Numbered from the stretch's first letter, positions 21,418-30,937 are shown. The stretch is DNA of 64,000 nucleotides from Tsukamurella tyrosinosolvens (GCF_900104775.1 NZ_FNSA01000003.1:124001-188000); one strand, 5' to 3'. A program made the numbers and translations. Notes: generated by a model not told the origin, from the letters alone.

Positions 21418-21559
21418 GGCGTGCTCCCCGCTGGTTCTGGGTCCGCTGGAGCGCCGCTCCAGCAAACCTGAGATTTTCATATGGATCGCGGCGACCTTAT
21501 CGCGCGGATCCGGCCCTCGCTACTTGATGTGACGAAGGGTACGTTGGTTGCGGTAACTG

Positions 21560-21588
21560 TTGCGAACGGTCGTAACCGCTTGTAGTGT
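21560..21588 (+). promoter_or_regulatory. Predicted promoter of the WXG100/toxin arm
   Basis: A -35-like TTGCGA (21560-21565) and a -10-like TAGTGT (21583-21588) are separated by 17 bases. Transcription would start near 21595, about 55 bases before the first WXG100 gene. The region also separates the divergent DUF4185 gene. Confidence 0.55.
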
Positions 21589-21649
21589 CCTGCGCAAATT
21601 CAACCTGGGGTGTCTTGCCCCGGAAGATTCCCGGAGGGGCACGACGGCC

Positions 21650-21982
21650 ATGGGTACTCGTTTCTCAGTCGCCAATCATGCGGTGACCACGCACGCGACC
21701 AACATCGAGCAGGTGTCTGGGGCGTTGAACGCTCAGGGCAAGCGGTTCGTCTCCGCGGTGGAGGCGTTGCCGGCGTCGTGGAAGGGGCAGTCGTTCATCG
21801 CGTGGGATCAGTTGACGACGCGGTGGGATGCTTCGTTCAAGGAGCTCAATGCGGCGTTGACGACGATCCGTGAGTCGGTGGGGCAGGCCGGGCAGCTGTA
21901 CACCTCCGGTGAGCAGCAGCAGGCGGCGAACCTCGAGCAGGCGGCTCGGGGCATGGCCTGGGATCAGGCGAAGTTCCGCTGA
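21650..21982 (+). CDS. WXG100 protein, EsxB-like carrier
   Basis: This is a 110-residue helical-hairpin protein with WKG at residues 44-46. A C-terminal YTSGE (Tyr84 to Glu88) matches the T7SS export motif YxxxD/E. GGAGGG lies 13 bases before the ATG. It should dimerise with the next gene product and be recognised by EccC. It is the first gene of the plus-strand arm. Confidence 0.9.
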   Translation: MGTRFSVANHAVTTHATNIEQVSGALNAQGKRFVSAVEALPASWKGQSFIAWDQLTTRWDASFKELNAALTTIRESVGQAGQLYTSGEQQQAANLEQAARGMAWDQAKFR

Positions 21983-22068
21983 CCCTTTCGGGCTTTCGAG
22001 CCCGACTTTTGATCTGCAGCCACGGACTTCCGTGAGCTGCGTCTGAGCCTTCCGATGAGGAGATGATC

Positions 22069-22365
22069 ATGTCTGAGATGTATGCGTACGACGAGGGTGG
22101 CGCGGAGACCGCCGGTGATGATCTGGCGTCGATCGTCGCGGCGTTGGAAGCGAACCTGGAGCAGTTGCAGGGGTACGTGGCGTCGGTGGAGTCGCAGTGG
22201 AACGCGGATGAGCAGGTGCTCTACCGCGGCGTGCAGACCAAGTGGAACAACGCCGCGGCGTCGGTGAGCGAGATCCTCGGGCAGATGAAGACCGCGCTCG
22301 GCACGAACACCGAGCAGGTTCGTGACATGCGGTCGCAGGTGCGCTCCGCGCTGTCGCGCAACTGA
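22069..22365 (+). CDS. WXG100-like protein, EsxA-like partner
   Basis: This is a 98-residue helical hairpin (MSEMYAYDEGGAETAGDDLA). The turn has Trp44 in QWNADE, so the glycine of the WxG motif is replaced. No C-terminal YxxxD/E is present, as expected for the partner that relies on its dimer mate for export. The ATG at 22069 is preferred over 22063 because GAGGAG then has normal spacing. Confidence 0.88.
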   Translation: MSEMYAYDEGGAETAGDDLASIVAALEANLEQLQGYVASVESQWNADEQVLYRGVQTKWNNAAASVSEILGQMKTALGTNTEQVRDMRSQVRSALSRN

Positions 22366-22455
22366 CTGTCCTCACGAGCTCGTCATAGTCCTGAAGGCCG
22401 CGCCATGTGTGTGCGGCCGCGTCCTGTCGTTGTCTATCGAAGGATCACTGAGCTG

Positions 22456-23043
22456 ATGTCCTCCATTTTCACCCTTGCCAAGCGGCTATCGGTAGCGGCG
22501 CTGACCAGTATCGCGATCGCTGGTGCTGTCGTCGCGCCCGCGGAAGCCGTGCCGACCACGGCCGGCTGCCGTGCCGTACCTCAACCGGCACTGACGCTGG
22601 GCGCGGAAGGCATAGTCCGAGTGGAGATTCCTGCCGCAGCTGGGTGGCACGAGGTCGCCGCCCCTCGCGGTGCGTCGCGCCTCGCGCTGGGGCGCCTCGA
22701 GGACGCGTCCGGGCAGGACGCCCTCGACGCGTGGATCGGTGTCCTCAACAGCAACACGATCACCACGTCCGCCCAATTTGCTGATGCGGAGACTGCTCAC
22801 AGGCAGGTGCTCTCCCGGCGATCAGTCGCCGGGCCCTGCGGCCTGCCCACCGAGGCGGTGACCGTGCGTCACGCAGCCACTGCGACAGAGCGTGAGTACT
22901 TCGTCAGCGGCCGCTACACGCTCGCGCAAGCGAACGGGAAGACTTTGGTCATCTACGTCGGCGCGAGCACCTACGACCGGAACAGACTGCCGCAGCTGGA
23001 AAACGACCTTCTGCGCGGCTACGGCATCCGCCTCCCCGCGTAA
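22456..23043 (+). CDS. Secreted protein, weakly LpqN/LpqT-like
   Basis: This 195-residue protein has a Sec signal peptide (LSVAALTSIAIAGAVVAPAEA, cleavage after AEA) and a mature domain of about 160 residues. The segment VRVEIPAAAGWHEV followed by alternating strands and helices recalls the LpqN/LpqT lipoprotein fold, but there is no lipobox and the match is weak. It lies between the WXG100 pair and the toxin in the same direction, so it may be an accessory exported factor. Confidence 0.6.
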   Translation: MSSIFTLAKRLSVAALTSIAIAGAVVAPAEAVPTTAGCRAVPQPALTLGAEGIVRVEIPAAAGWHEVAAPRGASRLALGRLEDASGQDALDAWIGVLNSNTITTSAQFADAETAHRQVLSRRSVAGPCGLPTEAVTVRHAATATEREYFVSGRYTLAQANGKTLVIYVGASTYDRNRLPQLENDLLRGYGIRLPA

Positions 23044-23089
23044 CGCCGACCTGCTCACTACACGTTCTCTCTAGAGAGGCCCCCTCGCG

Positions 23090-26000
23090 ATGAGTCTCGA
23101 TATCAATCCCGGCGACGGCATCGTCGGGGAGCTGGAGCTACTCGGTGATCTGATCGTCGGTGGGTTCCCGGAGGCCGTGTTCACGCTGCCGGGGGTGAGC
23201 GTCGACGAGGTACTCGATCACGCCCGTCTGTATCTCGGGTTCGCGGAGGCGGCGGAGTCGGCGCATGCTCGGGTTCGTGGACTCGAGGTGCCCGAGTTCG
23301 TGGGTGTGGAGGGCGAGTTCTTCCGCGGCCGAGTCCCCGGCGAGTTGGCGATGCAGCTCGGCGCGGCGGTGGAGTCGTACTCCCGAGTCGGTTCGGGGAT
23401 CAAGGAACTCGCCCGCGAACTCGACGCCTCGCAAGCCGCTTTGAAGCCTCTCGAAGCGCGGGCGCGGGCGGTGTTCGAGCACATGCAGAAGGTGTGGATC
23501 AAGGTCAACGTCCCGTTCACTGAGTACAGCGGGTTGCGCAGCGAGTGGGATGAGCTCGTCCGCGCTGCGGGTGTGGTGCACGAGCGGGTCGCGGTGGCCG
23601 GGCAGGAGGCGGCAGCGGCGATCACCGCGGGCACCGAGGCGATGGTGCCGGTCAACGACTACTTCTCCACGCTGCCTGGCGGAGCGGTGGCGGGTGGTGT
23701 TGTGGCGCAGGGTGTGCGGTCGACTGCGTCGCGTGCGGCCTCCGCTGCCGGTGGCGTGGCCGGGGCGCCGGGACGCGCCGCGAAGGCGACCGCCGACGGG
23801 CTGGGTGCCGTAGCTGGCGCGGTCACCTCGGTTCCGCAGCAGATCACCGCGCGCGGGCAGCAACTCGCGCCGCAGGTGACCCCGGACGGGATCAAGGTCG
23901 GCGACCAGCTCCTCACCGATCCGACGAGCGAGCAGGCACAGAAGCTCGTGCGGGACGGGCAGGCTACGAACATCCTCGGACTCGACCCCACTGGTGTTCC
24001 GACGGCGATGATGATGCTCGCCTCCCCGAACACCCTGCTGCGCGAGCAGCCGCGCAAGAAGGCGGCCGGGCGTAGATGGTCGGGTGAGGAGTCGAAGGCG
24101 CAGTCGATCGCGCAGAATGCGGTCGGTCAGGTGGTCTCGGTTCCGGGACGGTTCGTCGGCGGCGCCGTCGACCGGTTCGGCAACACCATCGCCGGCAATG
24201 CCGCTCTGATCGGTGTCGGTGGTGACCCCGTCCGCGCGTGGACGGGGCTGCTCTCGAATGTCACCAGCCCCGTTGCGGGTGCTGGTCGCGCTGTAGCGTC
24301 TGCGACGCCCGAGCAGATCCTGGCCGACCCGATCGCCGCAGCCGGCTCGGCAGCCACCCACGCGCCCGCCGCGGTGCCCTTCGTCGGCTGGGTCTACGGG
24401 CTGGTGGAGTGGGCGACCAAGCCCGGCGAACTCGCCCACGAAGGCGCGAAGGAATCACTCACCTCCGCCCTCGATGCACTCACATTGAAGAACCTCGAAG
24501 CAGGCCAGGCAGTCGCCAACACCGGCGAAGTGCAAGTCACCACCTCCGACGTGGACGTCCACGCCGACAACGGCGGATACGTCACCTTCACCCTCCCAGA
24601 CCTCGAAGGCGGAGAACCCAAAGCCTGGTACATCCTCGCCACCCCCGACAGCCCCGGAAACTTCACCACCAACGTCCCCACCGCCCCGGGTGAGGAGCTC
24701 GTCGAACGCGGCGACGGCTCCGTCGTGTTGGTCAACAGCGGAACCGGACAGATCGTCCGCACCATCAAAACGCCGTGGGCGAAAGACGCACTCGGACGCG
24801 ATCAACCCACCTGGTACTCCATCGACAAGGTCGACGACCAGACGTCGACGATCACCCAACACATCGCACCGAACAAGGGAGCGCTGTATCCGCTGGTGGC
24901 GGATGCTCCTGGTGATCAGAAGACGACGACGAATCCTGACGGATCGGTCGCAACGTCAACTGAGATTGAGGGTGGCTCTGTCGATACGACGGTGAAGAAC
25001 GCTGACGGGACTACTTCGTCGATGCGGAGCGTCCCCGACGGCAACGGTGGGGTGACTACATTCACGGCGAACCCTGACGGTAGTCATTCGGTGCATTACC
25101 CCGACGGGTCGCGAGTGGAGGAGCCTGCGGCGGGGGCGAGTACACCCGCTCAGAGTTATGCTCCTGATCCGAAGTATTCGAATCCGCAGTATCGTCAGGA
25201 GCCCGCGCAGCAGGCTCCTGCTCAGCAGGCCCCGGCGCAGCAGCCTGCGGCTCCTTCCGCACCTGCTGTTGCTCCTGCCGAGTCGTCGGTCGGTGCGGTA
25301 GACACGGCAGGACGTGACGACGGTGATTCATGGACCCAAGGCTTGCCGGGTGGCGAGTCCGCGCAGCACACCATCGTCCCCGGCACGGGCGGTCAGACTG
25401 TTGACTCTGTGGTCACCCGCCCTGATGGTTCGTCGACGAAGATCCGTTCGGTCAAAGACGGGCAAGGCGGATGGAAGATCTGGTCCGACAACAGTGACGG
25501 CACCGCATCGTATGCAGAACGCCAGGGCTCGCTCGGCGACGTTTACACCGCCCGGTACGGCGAGTCCCCGGTGTACGGCAGCGCACCTATCGTCACCTCC
25601 AACGCGGCTCCCGACAACTCCAAAGGGCAGATCGTCGGGCAAAATCCGAACGGAACCACGTCGGTGGGCAACTTCGGGGTCCGCGACGACGGACGCGTCG
25701 GGCTGTCGGTGCGAAACCCCGACAACACTGTCTCCTCCATCGTCACTGGAACAGGTCCCGATGGCCGTCCCCACGATGACATCACCACGTTCAACGACGG
25801 CAAGACTGAGACCAGTCACGAGGTAAACCCGTTCACAGGTGAGCGGACCGAGACCACCACCGTGCTCGACACGGGCGTGAAGGTTATCGCCGTTCTGGAT
25901 CGCGATAACAACCTCATCTCCCGAGTCCAAGGCGTTGGTGGTCAGCTTGAAGGCGTGATGAACACCCCCGACGGGCAGGTGGAGATTCAGGTCCGCCCCG

Positions 26001-27865
26001 ACGGGGTGTACGGGCGGAGCGCGAACGGGGAGTTCGTCAAGTTCCGTGAAGACGGGGAACTGCCCGATACCCGCTCCTTCGGGCAGAAGGCGAACGACCA
26101 GGCAGGAAAGTTCGGGTCCGCCGTCGGGGGAAGCGTGTGGGATTCCCTCAAGAGCGTCCCGCAGACCGTTGCCCACCCGGGCGAGGCAGCTTCCGGGCTC
26201 TGGGAGACAGCGAAGGGACTGGTCGGACAGGAAAAGGCCGACCGCACCGTCATCCACAACTGGACCACCTTCCTGACGGGGACCAACGCCAATGAGTGGA
26301 CCGAGGACGGGGTCGCCACCTCCCTCGGACACGCGGTTGTCGGTGTCGGCTCATGGTTCATCCCTGGCCCCGGCTGGGTCGCCAAGGTCACTCGCGCAGG
26401 GCACCTCGGCTCCACAGCAGCCCACGCCCTCGAGCACGTCGACAACGCCCGCTCCACCGCGAGCACCGCAACCCGCGCCGCCGCCATGGGAGCAGTCAGC
26501 CGCGCCCTACCAAACCTCACAGAACGCTTCCAAGGCTTCAACGCAGCCCGCGCCGCCGACATCGGCGTCGACGCTCCTGAAGCGGCACCCGCCGCAGGAA
26601 AACCCACGCCACGCGCCGAAGCTCCCGCACCCTCCGTTGCCGTCCCACGAGCGGAAGCCCCCGCCAGTCCAACGCCCGCACCTCGCGTCGAGGCACCCGC
26701 AACTACCGCCCCCCGAGCCGAGACACCTAACAACACCCCAGGGACACCGCCCCGCGCTGCGGACACACAGAACCCGTCCGTCGACACACCCCGCATCGAC
26801 ACCCCCGACGCACCCACCACCCCGAAGCCGGACAATCCCGCTTTCACGACCACCCCGGGAGCAGACCGCCGCGCCGCAGAGGCTGCGGCCCCCGCCGAAC
26901 GCCCCGACCACCACCCGGCCTCGCCAACCGAGAAGGCCGGCGCTGACGCAGACAAGACAGTGGACACGCCGAAGGTCGGCGAAGTCGACGCCCCGAGGGC
27001 TGGCGATGTGGACACCCCCACCACCTCAGGTGCGGCGCGCGCGGATGCACCGTCCGTTGGCGACGGTGTGCCAGGCAAGGCAGCAGACCTCGACGGCGGA
27101 CCGCACCCGCGCGGAGAACTCGACATCGACCTCGACAATTACTTCCACCCAGGCGAAAGTGGCGGCACCAAGTACACCGCCGACGACGTACGCACTGCCT
27201 TCGACAACGCACCCAACAACAAGGAGGGTGTCCCTGTCGATCACCGCACCGGCGAACCACTGGTCCTCACCGACGCCGCAGGCAAACGCGGGTGGACCAT
27301 GCGCCAGGACGCCGACGGAGTATGGCGCGCCGAAAACTACGCGCTGCACCCGGACGGGATGCCTAAGAAGGGCACACCCAACAGTTACGGCTACGACGCC
27401 AACGGTGACCTCCGCAAATACGCCGAGAACAGACCGAGTCATAAACCCGAAGACATCAAAACCGTGTGGGACACTACCCACACGGATATCAACAACCTCA
27501 TCGAGTCCGGCGTCCTCCGCGACCTGCCCAAAACCGAACGACCCGACCAAACCTGGCTCCGAGCACCCGACGGAACCAAAACAAACGGCAGCGACATACG
27601 CGAAACCCTCAACACCCGCACAGGCGAGACCGAGGTATACAAGCTCGAAACCTGGAAACCCGGCGACAAACAAAACTGGGACATGGGACACATCAAGGGT
27701 GAGGAATACCGCCGAATCCACGATGACTACATGCGCGGAAAGTACAAGTCCGACGAAGACTTCGTTGAAGACTTCCGTAATTTGGACCTTTATGAGGCGG
27801 CGAATGCACCTCGCAACCGCTCCCACGTGGATGAAGACATGACTCCGCTGCCGCCGCGCCCCTGA
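23090..27865 (+). CDS. T7SS polymorphic toxin with GH-E nuclease tip
   Basis: This is a 1591-residue effector. The first 190 or so residues form a helical secretion domain (FVGVEGEFFRGRVPGELAM). Small-residue regions then follow, including LVDRFGN-type Ala/Gly stretches. Tandem DGS/DGT strand repeats lie at about 610-950 and are broken by a Gln/Ala/Pro linker (QQAPAQQAPAQQP). After an Ala/Pro/Thr linker with repeated PRxEAP (about 1170-1330), the tip ends in the GH-E HNH/EndoVII nuclease motif: WDMGHIKGEEY (about 1530) and APRNRSH. It should cut nucleic acid in a target cell. The AT content rises towards the tip. Confidence 0.88.
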   Translation: MSLDINPGDGIVGELELLGDLIVGGFPEAVFTLPGVSVDEVLDHARLYLGFAEAAESAHARVRGLEVPEFVGVEGEFFRGRVPGELAMQLGAAVESYSRVGSGIKELARELDASQAALKPLEARARAVFEHMQKVWIKVNVPFTEYSGLRSEWDELVRAAGVVHERVAVAGQEAAAAITAGTEAMVPVNDYFSTLPGGAVAGGVVAQGVRSTASRAASAAGGVAGAPGRAAKATADGLGAVAGAVTSVPQQITARGQQLAPQVTPDGIKVGDQLLTDPTSEQAQKLVRDGQATNILGLDPTGVPTAMMMLASPNTLLREQPRKKAAGRRWSGEESKAQSIAQNAVGQVVSVPGRFVGGAVDRFGNTIAGNAALIGVGGDPVRAWTGLLSNVTSPVAGAGRAVASATPEQILADPIAAAGSAATHAPAAVPFVGWVYGLVEWATKPGELAHEGAKESLTSALDALTLKNLEAGQAVANTGEVQVTTSDVDVHADNGGYVTFTLPDLEGGEPKAWYILATPDSPGNFTTNVPTAPGEELVERGDGSVVLVNSGTGQIVRTIKTPWAKDALGRDQPTWYSIDKVDDQTSTITQHIAPNKGALYPLVADAPGDQKTTTNPDGSVATSTEIEGGSVDTTVKNADGTTSSMRSVPDGNGGVTTFTANPDGSHSVHYPDGSRVEEPAAGASTPAQSYAPDPKYSNPQYRQEPAQQAPAQQAPAQQPAAPSAPAVAPAESSVGAVDTAGRDDGDSWTQGLPGGESAQHTIVPGTGGQTVDSVVTRPDGSSTKIRSVKDGQGGWKIWSDNSDGTASYAERQGSLGDVYTARYGESPVYGSAPIVTSNAAPDNSKGQIVGQNPNGTTSVGNFGVRDDGRVGLSVRNPDNTVSSIVTGTGPDGRPHDDITTFNDGKTETSHEVNPFTGERTETTTVLDTGVKVIAVLDRDNNLISRVQGVGGQLEGVMNTPDGQVEIQVRPDGVYGRSANGEFVKFREDGELPDTRSFGQKANDQAGKFGSAVGGSVWDSLKSVPQTVAHPGEAASGLWETAKGLVGQEKADRTVIHNWTTFLTGTNANEWTEDGVATSLGHAVVGVGSWFIPGPGWVAKVTRAGHLGSTAAHALEHVDNARSTASTATRAAAMGAVSRALPNLTERFQGFNAARAADIGVDAPEAAPAAGKPTPRAEAPAPSVAVPRAEAPASPTPAPRVEAPATTAPRAETPNNTPGTPPRAADTQNPSVDTPRIDTPDAPTTPKPDNPAFTTTPGADRRAAEAAAPAERPDHHPASPTEKAGADADKTVDTPKVGEVDAPRAGDVDTPTTSGAARADAPSVGDGVPGKAADLDGGPHPRGELDIDLDNYFHPGESGGTKYTADDVRTAFDNAPNNKEGVPVDHRTGEPLVLTDAAGKRGWTMRQDADGVWRAENYALHPDGMPKKGTPNSYGYDANGDLRKYAENRPSHKPEDIKTVWDTTHTDINNLIESGVLRDLPKTERPDQTWLRAPDGTKTNGSDIRETLNTRTGETEVYKLETWKPGDKQNWDMGHIKGEEYRRIHDDYMRGKYKSDEDFVEDFRNLDLYEAANAPRNRSHVDEDMTPLPPRP

Positions 27866-27887
27866 ACCGCCTGTTAGGATCACCCAC

Positions 27888-28430
27888 ATGGACGACCACT
27901 GGTACTCCTCCGCCTACCCCGCCGCCAGTATGGGCACTTACGACAACTTCATCGCAGTCTACGAGGGCAGTGAAGACGAAGCGTCAATCCAGAATCACAC
28001 GGAACCCAAAGATAACACCCTACTCTGGAAAGCTGCGCACAATAGGAATGTTGACGCACGGCTAGCTATCTGCAATAGGCTCATCGATGACGGTATCGAT
28101 GTGGCATATGAGGACAACAAGACGAACGTCTTACACTTGTACTTCAGTAACCGCACCTTCGAGCCCGAGAAGGAGGCGCCTCTTCTGCGTAGGTTACTGG
28201 AAGGTGGGGCGGATCTGAACCTCCAGCCCAGTAAAGGCTACTCCCCCCTAATGACCTTCATGACTAACCCGCGCCTGTTACCCGATGAAGTGAAGGTTCC
28301 GTTTTTTAATGTGCTTTTGGAGTTTCCTGAGTTTGTGTATCGGGAGCCTGACGGTTCGTTGCGGTGGCCGATGATCCCGTCGCTGACAGCGTGTATTGAG
28401 GCGCATGAGGCGAAGGCGGGTGGGCGGTGA
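27888..28430 (+). CDS. Ankyrin-repeat immunity protein (predicted)
   Basis: This 180-residue cytoplasmic protein starts 22 bases after the toxin stop. It contains two to three degenerate ankyrin repeats (DNTLLWKAAHNRNVDARLAI, LLRRLLEGGADLNLQPSKGY, SPLMTFM). Ankyrin proteins directly after polymorphic toxins are a common immunity type, so neutralising the GH-E tip is the likely role. Its base composition is clearly lower in GC than the backbone. Confidence 0.75.
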   Translation: MDDHWYSSAYPAASMGTYDNFIAVYEGSEDEASIQNHTEPKDNTLLWKAAHNRNVDARLAICNRLIDDGIDVAYEDNKTNVLHLYFSNRTFEPEKEAPLLRRLLEGGADLNLQPSKGYSPLMTFMTNPRLLPDEVKVPFFNVLLEFPEFVYREPDGSLRWPMIPSLTACIEAHEAKAGGR

Positions 28431-29248
28431 CGGTGGTGCCGGGTCATCTGACGCGGGTGTACGGGGCTTCGGTTGCTCGGTTTGAGCCGCTGTTCGAAGG
28501 CGCGGTGGAGGTCGAGGTCCGCGCTCACGACGGCATGCAAAGGCGGCGGACAGTAACCACCGACGGGTTGTCGGTGATCGTCGACGGTGTACCTGTGGAG
28601 TTAGCAGTTGAGGTCTCCGCTAAGGATCAGGTCGGCACGGCTGCGGTAGCGATCAGCACCGTCGCCCGAGACATTGTTGATAATCGGCGGCGTCCACCCC
28701 TCGAAGTGGTGTCACGGCTCCCCCGCCCGCTGGTGGAGGGAACACGACTGCGGGCGATCATCGCGTCGGGATCGCGGTTCGGAGCGGACGCTGATGTGAT
28801 TGTTGAGAGCGCGGGTGATCGGGTCGTCCAGGTGGTGACGTTGCGGTTGCTGACATGGGCAGAAGCGAACGTGGTCGATGATCGTGGCTGGAACGCCTTC
28901 CTCACCACGGTCGGCAGTCCCGATGAGGTGCTCGACACACAGCGCGTCACCGACGCTGCACGCCCCACTGTCGCTGAATTGGGAAACCTGCCGATACTGG
29001 TCTCGAAGCAGCACTACGACCACCCGCCCCGGTTCGTCGGGTTGATGGATGTCGACGGCAGACTCACCTTCACCTCTACCACCGGACGTGAAAGCCCGGA
29101 ATACATGGCAGACCCATCCAACCGCGAAATATGGGGCATCAACAGCTACCTCCAAGACTTCCCGTGGGTCGAATCCTTCATCACCACCGCCGCCCCCGGC
29201 GACGATGCCGTATTCACCGATCAGTCAGGTGACTTCGCTTGGGAGTAG
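28427..29248 (+). CDS. Unknown protein coupled to the immunity gene
   Basis: This 273-residue protein starts at a GTG that overlaps the ankyrin gene stop by 4 bases (GTGA). It is soluble, with a beta-rich first half (EVEVRAHDGMQRRRTVTTDG) and a C-terminal half with several Trp and acidic residues (WGINSYLQDFPWVESFITTA). I recognise no domain. The coupling suggests a second immunity factor or a partner of the ankyrin protein. Confidence 0.65.
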   Translation: MTVVPGHLTRVYGASVARFEPLFEGAVEVEVRAHDGMQRRRTVTTDGLSVIVDGVPVELAVEVSAKDQVGTAAVAISTVARDIVDNRRRPPLEVVSRLPRPLVEGTRLRAIIASGSRFGADADVIVESAGDRVVQVVTLRLLTWAEANVVDDRGWNAFLTTVGSPDEVLDTQRVTDAARPTVAELGNLPILVSKQHYDHPPRFVGLMDVDGRLTFTSTTGRESPEYMADPSNREIWGINSYLQDFPWVESFITTAAPGDDAVFTDQSGDFAWE

Positions 29249-29287
29249 AAACCCTCCCGCCGTTCAGTCGTCACCAGTAGTTGCTTC

Positions 29288-29539
29288 ATGAGCGGCGCAC
29301 CGCCACCGCGTACCCTCACCATCGGTACGGATGCATGCTGGCGACGTACAGGTCGGTGACCACATTTCTACCGCGACGACGACGGCGACTTACCGTTCGC
29401 GGCGCAGGCTGGAGATGTGCCCTTTCAGTCAGACGCAGCAACTCCGACAAACCTGGGACGCTCCGGAGTGCCGTCGAATGAATCTCCCCCGGGAGTGGTG
29501 GAAGGTCTGAAATCTGAATTGCCCCGGAAGCAGGAGTAG
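29288..29539 (+). pseudogene. Possible decayed coding remnant
   Basis: This stretch between two genes reads as protein-like in one frame, with an internal stop at 29357-29359. Before the stop it reads MSGAPPPRTLTIGTD. After it come HFYRDDDGDLPFAAQAG and PPGVVEGLKSELPRKQE, ending in TAG 7 bases before the next ATG. The other forward frame supplies MHAGDVQVGDH across the stop, as if two small indels had broken one gene. It could instead be non-coding leader DNA. Confidence 0.3.
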
Positions 29540-29546
29540 CCACCCC

Positions 29547-30284
29547 ATGAGAAAGTCCCGCCCAATCCACGAACCTCCCGAGCCGGTTCCCGTGGACCCA
29601 CGGCCAAGTCGCCTCGAAACCGACCTCGCCACCCTCGAGATCGGCCACGGCTTCACCCTCGGCAACCCCGCCTACCCCCCGCACGGCAATTCCGAAGGCG
29701 ACCGAGTCGTCTACCTCACCCGCCCTAGTACCGTCCCCGGATGCGACGACGTCATCGAATACACCATCCATGGCCGAGGACGTTCCGGAGTCATCGACGG
29801 CGCAGCGTACATCGCCCACCCTGCCATGCGCGAAATCGCCCAGCGCGACCCCCAACAATACGGATTCACCCCCGGAACCTGGCTCAGCAACTCATTTCAC
29901 CGAAATATGCTGCACATCGAATGGGCAGGCGCACCAGCATCTGTAAAGTTCCGTGCCAACGCCACCGAGGAGAGCGTCCACTGGGGTTACAGTGTTGCGC
30001 TCGACTACGCTACTTCTTACTACCCCCGACGCTCGGACGAAGAATTCTTCCCTCTTTATCGCACTTTCGAATCGATCGAGCGTGGGGCGTATGCCATCCT
30101 AGAGCGAGGAAAGAGGATTGCCAAACCGCGGTTTTCTCGCGAGCAGGCATTTGTTATCTACGCGATGTTTGTTGGTGAGCATGAGAGCGCACACCGCATG
30201 TACACCACACTGCAGCGATTCGAAGCACCCGAAGCAACCAGCTTCTCGAACGCCATCGAAGTGATCTTTGGGCGATTGCCGTAA
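29547..30284 (+). CDS. Unknown protein of the toxin island
   Basis: This 245-residue soluble protein starts at an ATG preceded by CAGGAG. The first third is proline-rich (IHEPPEPVPVDPRPS). The rest is mixed alpha/beta with many aromatics (YSVALDYATSYYPRRSDEEF, then helical ARAYAILE-like segments) and ends EVIFGRLP. It has no signal peptide or membrane helix and no family I know. Its codon use is less GC-biased than the backbone, as in the preceding immunity genes. An orphan immunity or effector-neighbour role is possible. Confidence 0.6.
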   Translation: MRKSRPIHEPPEPVPVDPRPSRLETDLATLEIGHGFTLGNPAYPPHGNSEGDRVVYLTRPSTVPGCDDVIEYTIHGRGRSGVIDGAAYIAHPAMREIAQRDPQQYGFTPGTWLSNSFHRNMLHIEWAGAPASVKFRANATEESVHWGYSVALDYATSYYPRRSDEEFFPLYRTFESIERGAYAILERGKRIAKPRFSREQAFVIYAMFVGEHESAHRMYTTLQRFEAPEATSFSNAIEVIFGRLP

Positions 30285-30405
30285 GCAGTTCGGCTTCAAG
30301 GGCTCGACGCAAGAGATGTGTTGCTAGCTCTTCGGGATGGATGCTGACTGCGGCTCAAAAGATAAAACGATACAACGACAAACTCAATGGGGAGTGGAAA
30401 CAATA

Positions 30406-30888
30406 ATGAGAACGGTGCTTCGATATTCGCTGCGGATCGCGATTGCCGCGTGTGTGGTCGCACCCGTGGCAGGGTGCGGTCTCGAGCATGCTGGAAATGC
30501 ACCTACGACGTACGTTCGTCCCGGGCACACGCTGCCGGCATCGACCACGTCAGTGAGTTCGCCGACTGCCGTAAGCTCGTCCGTTCCGGAACCGACGACC
30601 GTCCCTACGATCGCAGATACCTGCTCCGGGAGCTACTGGTACGGCGACGCGGTCAACACGCACGTATGGATCGGACGGCGCGTCGCGCAGGACGCCAGGA
30701 TTGTCGTGACGACCACCGACGGGAAGGTCAGTTCATGGACGAACACCGTCACGTCCGACGACGGGTACGCCCGTAAGGGCTGGTACAGCGAGTCCACGAC
30801 GCCGTTGCTCGGCACTCCGGTGGCGACGGTCAAACGTGTCGACCTCCAGATCGACGGTCGAACCTGCCCGATCCGAAAGACGGGATAG
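30406..30888 (+). CDS. Small lipoprotein, unknown
   Basis: This 160-residue exported protein starts MRTVLRYSLRIAIAACVVAP and has the lipobox VAGC (Cys near residue 24). A Thr/Ser/Pro linker follows, and then a beta-strand-rich domain with two cysteines (DTCSGSYWYGD and GRTCPIRK) that could form a disulfide. GGGGAG precedes the ATG. It closes the island on the right. The function is unknown. Confidence 0.65.
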   Translation: MRTVLRYSLRIAIAACVVAPVAGCGLEHAGNAPTTYVRPGHTLPASTTSVSSPTAVSSSVPEPTTVPTIADTCSGSYWYGDAVNTHVWIGRRVAQDARIVVTTTDGKVSSWTNTVTSDDGYARKGWYSESTTPLLGTPVATVKRVDLQIDGRTCPIRKTG

Positions 30889-30937
30889 TCAGACCGGCCG
30901 GTGAGTCGCCGACCTATCGCGAAGCGGCAGCGGTGGA

